A DNA stretch of 6,766 nucleotides from Rhizobiaceae bacterium (GCA_913776675.1 CAJYRE010000454.1:1-6766), one strand, 5' to 3'; counted from the first letter of the stretch, positions 1 to 6,054 are shown. Made by a program: numbers and translations. Notes: generated by a model from the sequence alone, not told the origin.

Positions 1-970
1 TGAAAATAGTGCCGAGAATCAGACACGGCTCTGACAGGATGATGGTGGGATCAAACAACATGCCCACGGAAACGAAAAACAGCACAGCAAAGGCATCACG
101 CAGTGGCAGGCTTTCCTGGGCTGCGCGGTTGGAAAGCTCGCTTTCCGACAACACCATGCCTGCAAAAAACGCTCCCAGAGCCAGCGATACGCCAAACAGT
201 TTCGCCGCGCCAAAAGCTACACCCAATGCAATGGCCAAAACACCAAGGCGGAACAATTCGCGGGAGCCGGTATGCGCAATATGATGCAAAACCCATGGTA
301 TCAGACGGCGACCAAACACCAGCATCACGGCCACAAACAGGGCGACCTTCAGCAAGGTCAGCGCAATGGCACCGCCCACGCCCAGATCAATCCCCAGCAT
401 ATTCTGAATCATAATTGAAACTGGATCGGCATGGGATGAATCGCTTGGTCCCCGCGCCAGTGCTGGAATGAGTACAAGCGCCAAAACCATGGCAAGATCT
501 TCAACAATCAGCCAGCCAACCGCAATCTTGCCGCGTTCGGTTTCAACCAACCGCCGCTCCTGCAAAGCTTTCAGCAGCACAACGGTGGACGCCACCGAAA
601 GCGCCAGACCAAACACCAGACCGCCCGCAATAGACCAGCCCATGAGAGCGCCCATGCCCAATCCCAGCAGCGTTGCCACGCTAATTTGCACAATGGCACC
701 CGGCAAGGCGATGAACCGGACCGATAAAAGGTCTTTCAACGAAAAATGCAGACCAACCCCGAACATCAGGAGGATAACGCCAATTTCAGCCAGTTCAGGC
801 GCAAGGCTTTGATCGGCCACGAAACCGGGCGTATGCGGGCCAACGAGAATACCGGCAAACAGATACCCAACCAAGGGCGGCATCTTGAACCGATGAGCAA
901 GAACGCCAAAAGCAAATGCCAGCACAAGGCCACCGACAATGGTTGAAATCAGTGGCGTATCATGCGGCAT
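1..970 (-). CDS. ybaL: YbaL/KefB-family cation:proton antiporter, C-terminal part outside the window
   Basis: An inner-membrane monovalent cation:proton antiporter of the CPA2 family, most like E. coli YbaL. The reading frame from ATG at 970 is open to the left edge, giving about 323 residues of a family that is usually near 550-600. The protein starts MPHDTPLISTIVGG. It carries the family blocks LVGYLFAGILVGPHTPGFVAD, GVILLMFGVGLHFSLKDLL, GWLIVEDLAMVLALVL and LPLRDAFAVLFFVSVGMLFDP, all in long hydrophobic stretches typical of the 10-12 helix exchanger domain. The last helices and the cytosolic TrkA-N/RCK nucleotide-binding domain expected in this family would lie beyond position 1. An AGAAGGA Shine-Dalgarno lies about 7 nt before the ATG, which fixes the start. 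It is transcribed away from the Xre-type regulator across an 83-bp gap. The family is sure; the transported ion (K+ or Na+) cannot be read from the sequence. Confidence 0.93.
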   Translation of the reverse strand, partial: MPHDTPLISTIVGGLVLAFAFGVLAHRFKMPPLVGYLFAGILVGPHTPGFVADQSLAPELAEIGVILLMFGVGLHFSLKDLLSVRFIALPGAIVQISVATLLGLGMGALMGWSIAGGLVFGLALSVASTVVLLKALQERRLVETERGKIAVGWLIVEDLAMVLALVLIPALARGPSDSSHADPVSIMIQNMLGIDLGVGGAIALTLLKVALFVAVMLVFGRRLIPWVLHHIAHTGSRELFRLGVLAIALGVAFGAAKLFGVSLALGAFFAGMVLSESELSNRAAQESLPLRDAFAVLFFVSVGMLFDPTIILSEPCLILGTIF

Positions 971-989
971 GGAATATCCTTCTCGTTGG

Positions 990-1019
990 ATGACAAACGG
1001 GCTGAAAAATTGCTATAAG
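990..1019 (+). promoter_or_regulatory. candidate sigma-70 promoter for the Xre-type regulator
   Basis: ATGACA (990-995) is followed after an 18-bp spacer by TATAAG (1014-1019). This would place transcription start near 1026, some 28 nt before the annotated GTG. The -35 box is imperfect, and the shared 83-bp gap must also contain the antiporter promoter, so overlapping regulation is possible. This is an inference from motif match only. Confidence 0.35.
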
Positions 1020-1053
1020 GCGCTATGTTGACCAATATGGGCAGTATAGGAAC

Positions 1054-1335
1054 GTGGGTCAAGGTGATAGAAGCGGTATTTTAACACCAGCGCTCTGCCG
1101 CGCGGCGCGCGGGCTGTTAAACTGGACGCAAGTTGAGCTGGCAGAGCATTCCGATGTCTCCCGCAGCACAATCCGGGATTATGAAGGCGACCGGCATGAC
1201 ATTCACCGGGCCACAGCAGAACAATTGCGACACGCGCTGGAGGCTGGCGGGGTGGATTTCATCCATGTGCCCGGCCACGGATTGGGCGTGTTTGCAAAAA
1301 ATCCAAGCCCGGCACTGCTGATTCCGACGCATTAA
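1054..1335 (+). CDS. small Xre/Cro-type helix-turn-helix transcriptional regulator
   Basis: A short DNA-binding protein of the HTH_3/Xre class. The segment LCRAARGLLNWTQVELAEHS, then VSRSTIRDYEGDRHDIHRAT and LRHALEAGGVDFI, shows the five-helix Xre fold. The recognition helix is around SRSTIRDYE, and the usual 'LxxALExxGVxFI' ending follows. No ligand-binding or catalytic domain is added, so it is probably a simple dimeric repressor or local regulator. From GTG at 1054 it has 93 residues, but that start has its AGGA only 2 nt upstream. Relatives usually begin M-L-T-P-x-x-C-R-A-A-R, and here the equivalent of that Met is an ATT at 1078. An AGGTGAT match to the 16S tail lies 9 nt before that ATT, so an 85-residue product from a rare ATT start is a serious alternative. 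It is divergent from the antiporter and 92 bp upstream of the dehydrogenase on the same strand. Its target is unknown; either neighbour is possible. Confidence 0.85.
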   Translation: MGQGDRSGILTPALCRAARGLLNWTQVELAEHSDVSRSTIRDYEGDRHDIHRATAEQLRHALEAGGVDFIHVPGHGLGVFAKNPSPALLIPTH

Positions 1336-1340
1336 GCCTT

Positions 1341-1369
1341 TTGATCGTTTCAACCAGCCTGTAAATTAT
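1341..1369 (+). promoter_or_regulatory. candidate promoter for the hydroxyacid dehydrogenase
   Basis: TTGATC (1341-1346), a 17-bp spacer, then AATTAT (1364-1369). Each box matches the sigma-70 consensus at 4 of 6 positions. It lies in the 92-bp gap before the dehydrogenase. No terminator separates the regulator from the dehydrogenase, so read-through from upstream is also possible. Confidence 0.3.
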
Positions 1370-1427
1370 CCCAGCATTCCGGCTCAGGTCGGGAGTAGCA
1401 CCACACAAGGCAATCAAGGAACATCGC

Positions 1428-2297
1428 ATGGCTAAAATTGCATTCATCGGGTTGGGTGTCATGGGCTACCCCATGGCAGGACATTTGAAAACCAAGGGTG
1501 GTCACGATGTCACCGTGTATAATCGGACCACAGCCAAAGCCGAAAACTGGGTGAAGCAATTTGGTGGCGCATTGGGGCTGACACCGGCAGAAGCCGCCAA
1601 AGATGCCGATTTTGTTTTTACCTGCGTTGGCAATGATGATGACCTTCGCGCCGTGACAATCGGTGCAGATGGAGTGCTGGCCAGCATGAAGCCGGGCGCA
1701 ATCCTGATTGATAACACAACAGCATCGGCAGACGTGGCGCGCGAGCTTTATGCAGCCGCCAAAAGCAAGGGCTGCGATTTTATCGATGCGCCGGTTTCTG
1801 GCGGGCAAGCTGGCGCAGAAAACGGTGTTCTCACCGTAATGTGCGGTGGCGATGAATCCGTCTTTGACGTGGCAAAGCCCGTTATTGATGCTTTCGCACG
1901 GATGATTGGCCTGATGGGGACAGCCGGTTCGGGTCAATTGACCAAGATGATGAACCAGATCTGCATTGCCGGGATTGTACAGGGGCTTGCAGAAGCCATA
2001 CACTTTGGCAAGCGCGCCGGGCTGGACATCGAAAAGGTCGTTGAGGTCATTTCCAAGGGGGCAGCCGGATCATGGCAGATGGAAAACCGCTATAAGACCA
2101 TGAATGTCGGCAAGTATGATTTCGGCTTTGCCGTAGACTGGATGCGCAAGGATTTGGGCATTGTCCTCAATGAAGCCAAAAGCAATGGCGCAACCCTGCC
2201 GCTGACGGCATTGGTTGATCAGTTTTATGGCGATGTGCAAAAACTGGGTGGCAACCGGTGGGATACATCGTCATTGCTGGCACGGCTGGAAAAGTGA
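1428..2297 (+). CDS. NAD(P)-dependent beta-hydroxyacid dehydrogenase (3-hydroxyisobutyrate dehydrogenase family)
   Basis: A cytosolic oxidoreductase of 289 residues, the normal family length, that interconverts a beta-hydroxyacid and its semialdehyde using NAD(P). The N-terminal Rossmann fold opens with IAFIGLGVMGYPMAGHL, giving GxGxxG at residues 8-13. The substrate-binding block DAPVSGG is at 120-126. The catalytic lysine lies in GQLTKMMNQ (K173, with N177 as its partner). A conserved KDL (K241) follows in the all-helical C-terminal domain. AAGGA about 7 nt before the ATG supports the start. Known activities in this family include 3-hydroxyisobutyrate dehydrogenase (valine breakdown, MmsB), tartronate semialdehyde reductase (GarR/GlxR) and succinic semialdehyde/glyoxylate reductases (YihU-like). 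No valine-pathway genes (mmsA, acyl-CoA dehydrogenase) flank it, so the exact substrate is left open. It converges on the Lrp-type regulator, and they share a terminator. Confidence 0.93.
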   Translation: MAKIAFIGLGVMGYPMAGHLKTKGGHDVTVYNRTTAKAENWVKQFGGALGLTPAEAAKDADFVFTCVGNDDDLRAVTIGADGVLASMKPGAILIDNTTASADVARELYAAAKSKGCDFIDAPVSGGQAGAENGVLTVMCGGDESVFDVAKPVIDAFARMIGLMGTAGSGQLTKMMNQICIAGIVQGLAEAIHFGKRAGLDIEKVVEVISKGAAGSWQMENRYKTMNVGKYDFGFAVDWMRKDLGIVLNEAKSNGATLPLTALVDQFYGDVQKLGGNRWDTSSLLARLEK

Positions 2298-2308
2298 GTA
2301 TCCAGACC

Positions 2309-2336
2309 AAAAGCGGGCAGTTCACTGCCCGCTTTT
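2309..2336. terminator. bidirectional Rho-independent terminator
   Basis: AAAAGCGGGCAG (2309-2320), a TTCA loop, then CTGCCCGCTTTT (2325-2336) form a perfect 12-bp stem. It starts with A's and ends with T's, so it can terminate in both directions. It sits 11 nt after the dehydrogenase stop and 8 nt after the Lrp gene stop on the other strand. Confidence 0.92.
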
Positions 2337-2344
2337 ATGTGCCC

Positions 2345-2833
2345 TTATTCATCGCCGGATTTGTTGTTATCCAGCGCCATATATTCCAATGGCAGTTCAG
2401 TGGTGTATTTGATTTGCTCCATGGCGAACACTGACGACACATCGCGGATTTCAATCTTGGAAATCAGACGCTTGTAGAAGGCATCATAGGCCGCAATATC
2501 CGGTACAACGACGCGCAGAAGATAATCGACATCGCCGCTCATGCGGTAAAATTCAACGACTTCCGGAAACTCGCCCACCACTTCAGAGAAGCGCTTCAGC
2601 CACTCGATCGAATGCGTGTTGGTGCGAATGGAGACAAAAACCGTTACCTTGGTATTGACTTTGGAAGGGTCCAGAATGGCCACCCGGCGTTTGATAACGC
2701 CATCCTCTTCCATTTTCTGAATGCGCCGCCAACAGGGCGTGGTGGAAAGCCCTACCTTCTTGGCAAGATCAGCAACAGCGAGTGTGGAATCTTCCTGAAG
2801 AATGCGAAGAATTTTGCGATCCAGACGATCCAT
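2345..2833 (-). CDS. Lrp/AsnC-family transcriptional regulator
   Basis: A feast/famine-type DNA-binding regulator of 162 residues, the usual family length. The N-terminal winged helix-turn-helix (about residues 1-60) begins MDRLDRKILRILQEDSTL. It contains DLAKKVGLSTTPCWRRIQKM, the AsnC-type recognition helix, and then EEDGVIKRR. The C-terminal RAM effector domain (about 66-150) includes the SGDVDYLLRV turn, the region that binds amino acids in relatives, and ends in a strand with KYTTELPL. The protein should form dimers to octamers and respond to an amino acid, but which one cannot be read. The start at 2833 matches the common family N-terminus and has GGGGT 7 nt upstream. In-frame ATGs at 2845 and 2902 would add 4 or 23 residues. 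It is 65 bp downstream of the glycosylase on the same strand and convergent with the dehydrogenase. Many Lrp genes regulate a neighbour or themselves, but no operator could be assigned. Confidence 0.93.
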   Translation of the reverse strand: MDRLDRKILRILQEDSTLAVADLAKKVGLSTTPCWRRIQKMEEDGVIKRRVAILDPSKVNTKVTVFVSIRTNTHSIEWLKRFSEVVGEFPEVVEFYRMSGDVDYLLRVVVPDIAAYDAFYKRLISKIEIRDVSSVFAMEQIKYTTELPLEYMALDNNKSGDE

Positions 2834-2859
2834 AAGCGACCCCATTAAAATTTTTTTCT

Positions 2860-2888
2860 TGTATATCCCAAAAAAGCACAGATGAAAG
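2860..2888 (-). promoter_or_regulatory. candidate promoter for the Lrp-type gene in an A/T-rich leader
   Basis: On the minus strand CTTTCA (2888-2883), a 17-bp spacer, then TATACA (2865-2860). A run of A's and T's follows (2846-2858). Transcription would start near 2853, leaving a leader of about 20 nt to the preferred ATG and only about 8 nt to the ATG at 2845. The -35 box is weak. The A/T-rich block is also where an autoregulatory Lrp site might sit, although no clear consensus site is seen. Confidence 0.3.
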
Positions 2889-2898
2889 CAAAATTCGT

Positions 2899-3573
2899 TC
2901 ATCCAACAAGACGATCCACTTCCTTTTTCAAAACAGGCAGCAAATCAGTCTCAAACCATGGATTGCGCTTCAGCCAGCCACTGTTGCGCCAGCTCGGATG
3001 GGGCAAGGGCAGCATTTTGGGTCCCGGCTCATTGCGAAAGAAATAATCACGCCAGGACTGCACGGTCTCTGTCATGCTTTGTGATTTTTGGCCTTGCGAT
3101 GTTTGGCCCGGCTGCCGCAATTTGGCCAGATGCCAGTTTTGCGCATATTGGCCAATCAGCAAAATCAGCTCGATCTGCGGCATGGCAGCCATAACACGCT
3201 CCCGCCAGAAAGGGGCGCATTCGCGCCGTGGGGGCAAATCATGACCGCTGGCATCATAGCCAGGAAAACAGAACCCCATGGGGACAATCGCAAAGCGATC
3301 CGGATCGTAAAAGCACGCACGGTCCACACCCAGCCATTGCCGCAAGCGATCACCAGAGGCATCATTGAAGGGCAGACCTGTTTCATTCACGCGCTTTCCC
3401 GGAGCTTGACCGGCAATCAAGATCCGCGCCGAGGATGAGAGAACCACAACAGGACGAGGCTCATGCATCAAGCGTTTTTCCGCGCCCCCTGCCGGAGATT
3501 CAATGCAAATGCGGCAGGCTTTTATGGCCTGCATCAGCGCTGCAACGCTTTTCGACTGTTCAGCATTGGTCAT
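2899..3573 (-). CDS. uracil-DNA glycosylase superfamily protein (family 4-like, probable Fe-S enzyme)
   Basis: A 224-residue member of the uracil-DNA glycosylase superfamily (COG1573 type), expected to remove uracil or a related damaged base from DNA. Motif A is seen as GQAPG (residues 55-59) with GLPFNDASGDRLRQWLG just after. LLIGQYAQ is near 138-145. Motif B is LPHPSWRN, with H192-P193-S194. Cysteines at 20 and 23 (CRIC), 102 (FCFPG) and 119 (ECAPFW) match the spacing of the four iron-sulphur ligands known in family 4 enzymes, so a 4Fe-4S cluster is likely by analogy. The ATG at 3573 has GGGTGGGAA just upstream and is preferred over an in-frame GTG at 3582, which has no ribosome site. The stop TGA overlaps an ATG (ATGA) that is in frame with the Lrp gene. 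It is divergent from the histidine kinase across 107 bp. The superfamily is certain; base specificity is not. Confidence 0.9.
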   Translation of the reverse strand: MTNAEQSKSVAALMQAIKACRICIESPAGGAEKRLMHEPRPVVVLSSSARILIAGQAPGKRVNETGLPFNDASGDRLRQWLGVDRACFYDPDRFAIVPMGFCFPGYDASGHDLPPRRECAPFWRERVMAAMPQIELILLIGQYAQNWHLAKLRQPGQTSQGQKSQSMTETVQSWRDYFFRNEPGPKMLPLPHPSWRNSGWLKRNPWFETDLLPVLKKEVDRLVG

Positions 3574-3680
3574 GTTTCCCACCCGGAACAGTCATAATAC
3601 CGCCCATTTGAATAACAGGACGTATCTGAAAATGGCAAATAAAACCTTTCCAGAAAGTAACTCTTAAGACTTCGCCGCTA

Positions 3681-5252
3681 ATGTATGGCTCACTGCGGAA
3701 ACATTGCAACCATATCATGGGTAACAGCGTCTCAAATTCGTCGGACAAACACATTGTCGACCTCACACGCAACCGTCGCGGCAACGCAACGGCTAAAGCC
3801 TTGCGTATGACCAGAGAACGGCTGCAATCCACCCATGGCGGCATCCCCGGCTTTGAAAAAGAACTGCTGTTGATGCACACGCAGGCAAGCCTGCAAGGGG
3901 CTGCCATCACGCCCTTCATCACCATGATTTCGGCCTCTGTTTCGGCCTATTTGTCGCACAATGCCGGCTACCTGTTCTGGGCTCTGATGACACTGTGCAT
4001 CCACGCGCTGAATATTCTTCTGATTCGCAAAGCGGCAATGCGTATTCCAGCCTCCAAACGCCAAGAACATTGGCGGCATGTGTTGCTGCTTGGCCATGCG
4101 GCCATGGGCTGTTGCTGGGCCATCTTTGCCTATCAAACCTGCGATGTGTGCGGCGAAACGCCCGACTTGCTGCTGCGCGGCTCGGTGTTGCTGGTGGCCC
4201 TCAGCGTCATCGCCATGACCAATATTCTGTTGCGTCAAGCTGTGCTCTACGCAAGCGTGCCGATTGTTATCGCCCTCACGCTGCAGGCCACCCAGACACA
4301 AGCGATCAATGACATTGCGCTGGCAGGCATTTTTACCACCTGCGTATTGTTTTTCGCTTATATCGCCAGCCGGCTCTACATCTCAAACCTCAAGCTTTTG
4401 TCTTATCAGAATGAAAAAGACGATCTGATTGCCGAGCTTGAAGTGGCCAAATCCATGTCTGACGAAGCACGGCGGCGCGCAGAAGATGCCAATATGGCCA
4501 AATCGCGCTTTTTGGCTTCCATGTCGCATGAATTGCGCACGCCGCTGAATGCCATTCTCGGCTTTTCAGAAGTGATGGCGCATGAAGTGCTTGGGCCCCT
4601 CAATAACCCTCTTTACAAGGAATATTCGGGCGACATTCACCGATCAGGCCAGCATCTTTTGAACCTGATTAATGAAATTCTCGACCTCTCGCGCATTGAA
4701 GCGGGCAAATACGACCTCTCGGAAGAATCAGTCTCACTGCTGGATGTGGCGGAAGACTGCGTGGGCATGGTGCAATTGCGCGCCAAATCCAAGGGCATCA
4801 AGATCAGACAGCAGTATGAAACCAACATGCCATGCATCTGGGCCGATGAGAAAGCCATGCGACAAGTGGTGCTGAACCTGCTGTCCAACGCTGTCAAATT
4901 CACGCCGGAAGGTGGAGAGATTGTTGTGAAGGTTGGATGGACGGCTGGTGGCGGTCAATATCTTTCCATCAAGGATAACGGCCCCGGCATTCCGGAAGAA
5001 GAGATTCCCGTGGTGCTTTCCGCCTTCGGTCAGGGTTCGGTGGCCATCAAAAGTGCCGAGCAAGGCACAGGCCTTGGCCTACCTATCGTACAGGCCATTC
5101 TCTCCAAGCACGGTGGTGAATTCCGGCTGAAATCCAAGCTGCGGGAAGGCACGGAAGTGATTGCCATTTTACCGGCAAAGCGTGTGCTGCAAAGCCTGCC
5201 CGCCGTAAGCGGCATGACCGCTGTTGAGCCACGTAAACGGTATTTTGCTTGA
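3681..5252 (+). CDS. six-helix membrane sensor histidine kinase, orphan
   Basis: A 523-residue sensor kinase. Residues 1-75 are polar and probably cytosolic. Six hydrophobic helices follow at about 76-93, 96-115, 134-151, 165-184, 187-203 and 212-231. Positive-rich 116-133 fits a cytosolic loop, and both ends fall inside. A charged, probably coiled-coil linker (237-275) leads to the HisKA H-box FLASMSHELRTPLNAILGFS, with phospho-acceptor His283 followed by Glu. The HATPase_c domain has the N-box NLLSNAVKF (N403), the G1 box DNGPGIPEE (D432) and the G2 box QGTGLGLP (461-468), so it looks active. There is no PAS, HAMP or receiver domain and no response regulator next door. The kinase core resembles rhizobial DivJ/PleC/PdhS-like kinases, but assignment to that cell-cycle group is only a guess. 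A CxxC (C154, C157) lies in the predicted periplasmic loop. The start is uncertain: neither ATG 3681 nor the alternatives 3717 and 3807 has a clear ribosome site. Confidence 0.92.
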   Translation: MYGSLRKHCNHIMGNSVSNSSDKHIVDLTRNRRGNATAKALRMTRERLQSTHGGIPGFEKELLLMHTQASLQGAAITPFITMISASVSAYLSHNAGYLFWALMTLCIHALNILLIRKAAMRIPASKRQEHWRHVLLLGHAAMGCCWAIFAYQTCDVCGETPDLLLRGSVLLVALSVIAMTNILLRQAVLYASVPIVIALTLQATQTQAINDIALAGIFTTCVLFFAYIASRLYISNLKLLSYQNEKDDLIAELEVAKSMSDEARRRAEDANMAKSRFLASMSHELRTPLNAILGFSEVMAHEVLGPLNNPLYKEYSGDIHRSGQHLLNLINEILDLSRIEAGKYDLSEESVSLLDVAEDCVGMVQLRAKSKGIKIRQQYETNMPCIWADEKAMRQVVLNLLSNAVKFTPEGGEIVVKVGWTAGGGQYLSIKDNGPGIPEEEIPVVLSAFGQGSVAIKSAEQGTGLGLPIVQAILSKHGGEFRLKSKLREGTEVIAILPAKRVLQSLPAVSGMTAVEPRKRYFA

Positions 5253-5264
5253 TACACGTCCTTT

Positions 5265-5375
5265 AGATCGTTTCACTGTTGCACGAAAACATTGAAACGC
5301 TCTCACTCTTTGTTTTCACGCATTTTCGGACGGAAAACCGCTGCACACTTTTCTCAGGTCAATGCTCTAATGCGC
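5265..5375. repeat. rhizobial-type mosaic intergenic palindromic element
   Basis: Two adjacent dyads fill the gap between the kinase and the small membrane gene. The first has AGATCGTTTCA (5265-5275) and TGAAACGCTCT (5293-5303), 11-nt arms with one mismatch. The second runs from CGCATT (5319-5324) to AATGCG (5369-5374) around the core GGAAAACCGCTGCACACTTT (5332-5351). From memory, both the GATCGTTTCA...TGAAACG unit and the AAACCGCTGCACACTTT unit recur between genes in many Rhizobiales genomes (RIME/ABC-like mosaic elements). The sequence itself shows only one copy here, so its repeat status rests on that recollection. It lies between two convergent gene ends, where it could act as a terminator-like or mRNA-end structure. 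Confidence 0.65.
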
Positions 5376-5663
5376 TTTTGGCGTCAACAATCCATGGCGG
5401 CGTCTGAACCGCGCCAGCTTGACACCTGTCTTACGACGAAATTTGCGCGCTGCGCCGATGTCATGGGACAGAATAACCAGCCCAAGTGGTAGCATCCAGA
5501 AGCCCAGAATGGGCAAAAAGCCAAGACAGCCACCCACGACAAATCCGCTTCCCACAGAAACCCTGCCGATCTTGGATTGTGGGAAAGGCATGGAGAACGA
5601 GCCGATATGCAAACGGCCATTTTCCTTATCTATCGAATATAGTTTGGTTTTTTGAGAAACCAC
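5367..5663 (-). CDS. small membrane protein with one hydrophobic hairpin, function unknown
   Basis: A 98-residue protein. The polar N-terminal third (residues 1-34) is followed by a glycine-rich hydrophobic region, about 37-66. That region contains GFVVGGCLGFLPILGFWMLP and then LGLVILSHDI, with a central Pro-Ile-Leu-Gly turn suggesting one or two membrane passes. The C-terminal tail (73-98) is very basic, with RKFRRK and RFRRRH. The LPxLGFWMLPLGLxxLSxD pattern is familiar from short unnamed membrane proteins of Rhizobiales and resembles PGPGW-type segments; no function is known to me. The start is taken as GTG at 5663 because a perfect AAGGAGGTG lies 7 nt upstream. A longer in-frame GTG at 5702 has no ribosome site and would include that signal inside the gene. 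The stop and last two residues come from the right arm of the intergenic palindrome, so the C-terminus may have been reshaped by that element. Confidence 0.72.
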   Translation of the reverse strand: MVSQKTKLYSIDKENGRLHIGSFSMPFPQSKIGRVSVGSGFVVGGCLGFLPILGFWMLPLGLVILSHDIGAARKFRRKTGVKLARFRRRHGLLTPKAH

Positions 5664-5670
5664 CGTGCTG

Positions 5671-5679
5671 CACCTCCTT
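5671..5679 (-). promoter_or_regulatory. perfect Shine-Dalgarno that sets the GTG start of the small membrane gene
   Basis: AAGGAGGTG on the minus strand is fully complementary to the 3' tail of 16S rRNA and sits 7 nt before GTG 5663. It is the strongest ribosome site in the window, and it decides this start over GTG 5702. Confidence 0.8.
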
Positions 5680-5727
5680 GTTTTCCGCGGCGTTATCCAC
5701 ACCCTAAGAGATGGGAAAGTGGAGAAA

Positions 5728-5754
5728 ATAATACAAGAGGTGATTTTTTTTCAA
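5728..5754 (-). promoter_or_regulatory. candidate promoter for the small membrane gene
   Basis: On the minus strand TTGAAA (5754-5749), a short 15-bp spacer, then TATTAT (5733-5728), both near consensus. Transcription would start near 5721, about 57 nt before the GTG. It is back-to-back with the first tRNA promoter, whose -35 box starts at 5763. The T/A tracts between them (5744-5758) may act as an upstream element for both. Confidence 0.4.
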
Positions 5755-5762
5755 AAAAGGAC

Positions 5763-5791
5763 TTGGCAAATGGATCAAGGGTCAGTAGAAG
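5763..5791 (+). promoter_or_regulatory. promoter of tRNA-Asn copy 1
   Basis: TTGGCA (5763-5768), a 17-bp spacer, then TAGAAG (5786-5791). The same TTGGCA-N17-TAAAAG arrangement is found before the second copy while much of the spacer sequence differs, so the two boxes are conserved by function. The tRNA begins 47 nt after the -10 box. The A/T tracts just upstream could be an UP element. Confidence 0.75.
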
Positions 5792-5838
5792 CCCACTCAC
5801 ACCAAACGGAGCGGGTCACACCACTTCAAGCGGTTTAT

Positions 5839-5913
5839 TCCTTGGTAGCTCAGCGGTAGAGCATTCGACTGTTAATCGACAGGTCGCCGGTTCGAATCCG
5901 GCCCGAGGAGCCA
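5839..5913 (+). tRNA. tRNA-Asn (anticodon GTT), copy 1
   Basis: A 75-nt tRNA including an encoded CCA. The acceptor stem TCCTTGG pairs with CCGAGGA (one T:G wobble), the discriminator is G5910, and CCA is 5911-5913. The D-arm contains AGCTCAGCGGTAGAGC. The anticodon GTT is at 5871-5873 in loop CTGTTAA, which reads the Asn codons AAC and AAU. The T-arm is GCCGG-TTCGAAT-CCGGC. All standard invariant bases are present. Copy 2 at 6130-6204 differs only at two paired acceptor-stem positions. Confidence 0.98.
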
Positions 5914-5918
5914 TATTC

Positions 5919-5932
5919 CAGCAGATATGCTG
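5919..5932 (+). other. trailer hairpin after tRNA-Asn copy 1
   Basis: CAGCA (5919-5923), GATA loop, TGCTG (5928-5932). The matching place after copy 2 has CAGCG-CAA-CGCTG (6210-6222). The last stem pair changed from A-T to G-C and the loop changed length, so the stem is kept while the sequence drifts. It may shape 3' processing of the precursor, or it may be neutral; the role is inferred. Confidence 0.55.
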
Positions 5933-5938
5933 ATGTTT

Positions 5939-5978
5939 AAAGAGCGAAATCAGAAATGATTTCGCTCTTTTCATTTTT
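5939..5978 (+). terminator. Rho-independent terminator of tRNA-Asn copy 1
   Basis: AAAGAGCGAAATCA (5939-5952), GAAA tetraloop, TGATTTCGCTCTTT (5957-5970), then TCATTTTT. This is a perfect 14-bp stem with a T-rich tail, 25 nt after the tRNA. Confidence 0.93.
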
Positions 5979-6054
5979 CCAAGCCCTTCATTTTCTGAAC
6001 TTTTTCCTCTTCACATTGTTGTGGAGAATATCCGCTGAAATCCTATAAAAACAC

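Noticed and set aside
103..946. Several plus-strand frames within 1-970
   Set aside because: The minus-strand frame is a continuous, clearly recognisable YbaL/KefB antiporter with a good ribosome site, so these are shadows.
1341..1353. A second copy of the intergenic palindrome, from the shared GATCGTTTCA
   Set aside because: Only a 10-nt match to one arm is present, with no partner TGAAACG arm and no core, so chance is the simpler reading.
1350..2003. 217-codon minus-strand frame opposite the dehydrogenase
   Set aside because: It is the antisense shadow of a gene with clear catalytic motifs. The product is Cys/His-rich without any family motif.
3732..4301. 189-codon minus-strand frame opposite the histidine kinase N-terminus
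   Set aside because: Antisense shadow of the membrane domain; Gln/His-rich, no motif and no plausible start signal.
5253..5310. Rho-independent terminator for the histidine kinase
   Set aside because: The 5265-5303 dyad has a 17-nt loop, low G+C pairing and no T-run, so it fits the intergenic element better than a standard terminator.
5693..5760. Replication origin suggested by a DnaA box next to A/T tracts
   Set aside because: Only one exact box and one weak one are nearby, with no box cluster and no origin-linked genes such as dnaA, hemE or parA. The A/T tracts fit back-to-back promoters better.
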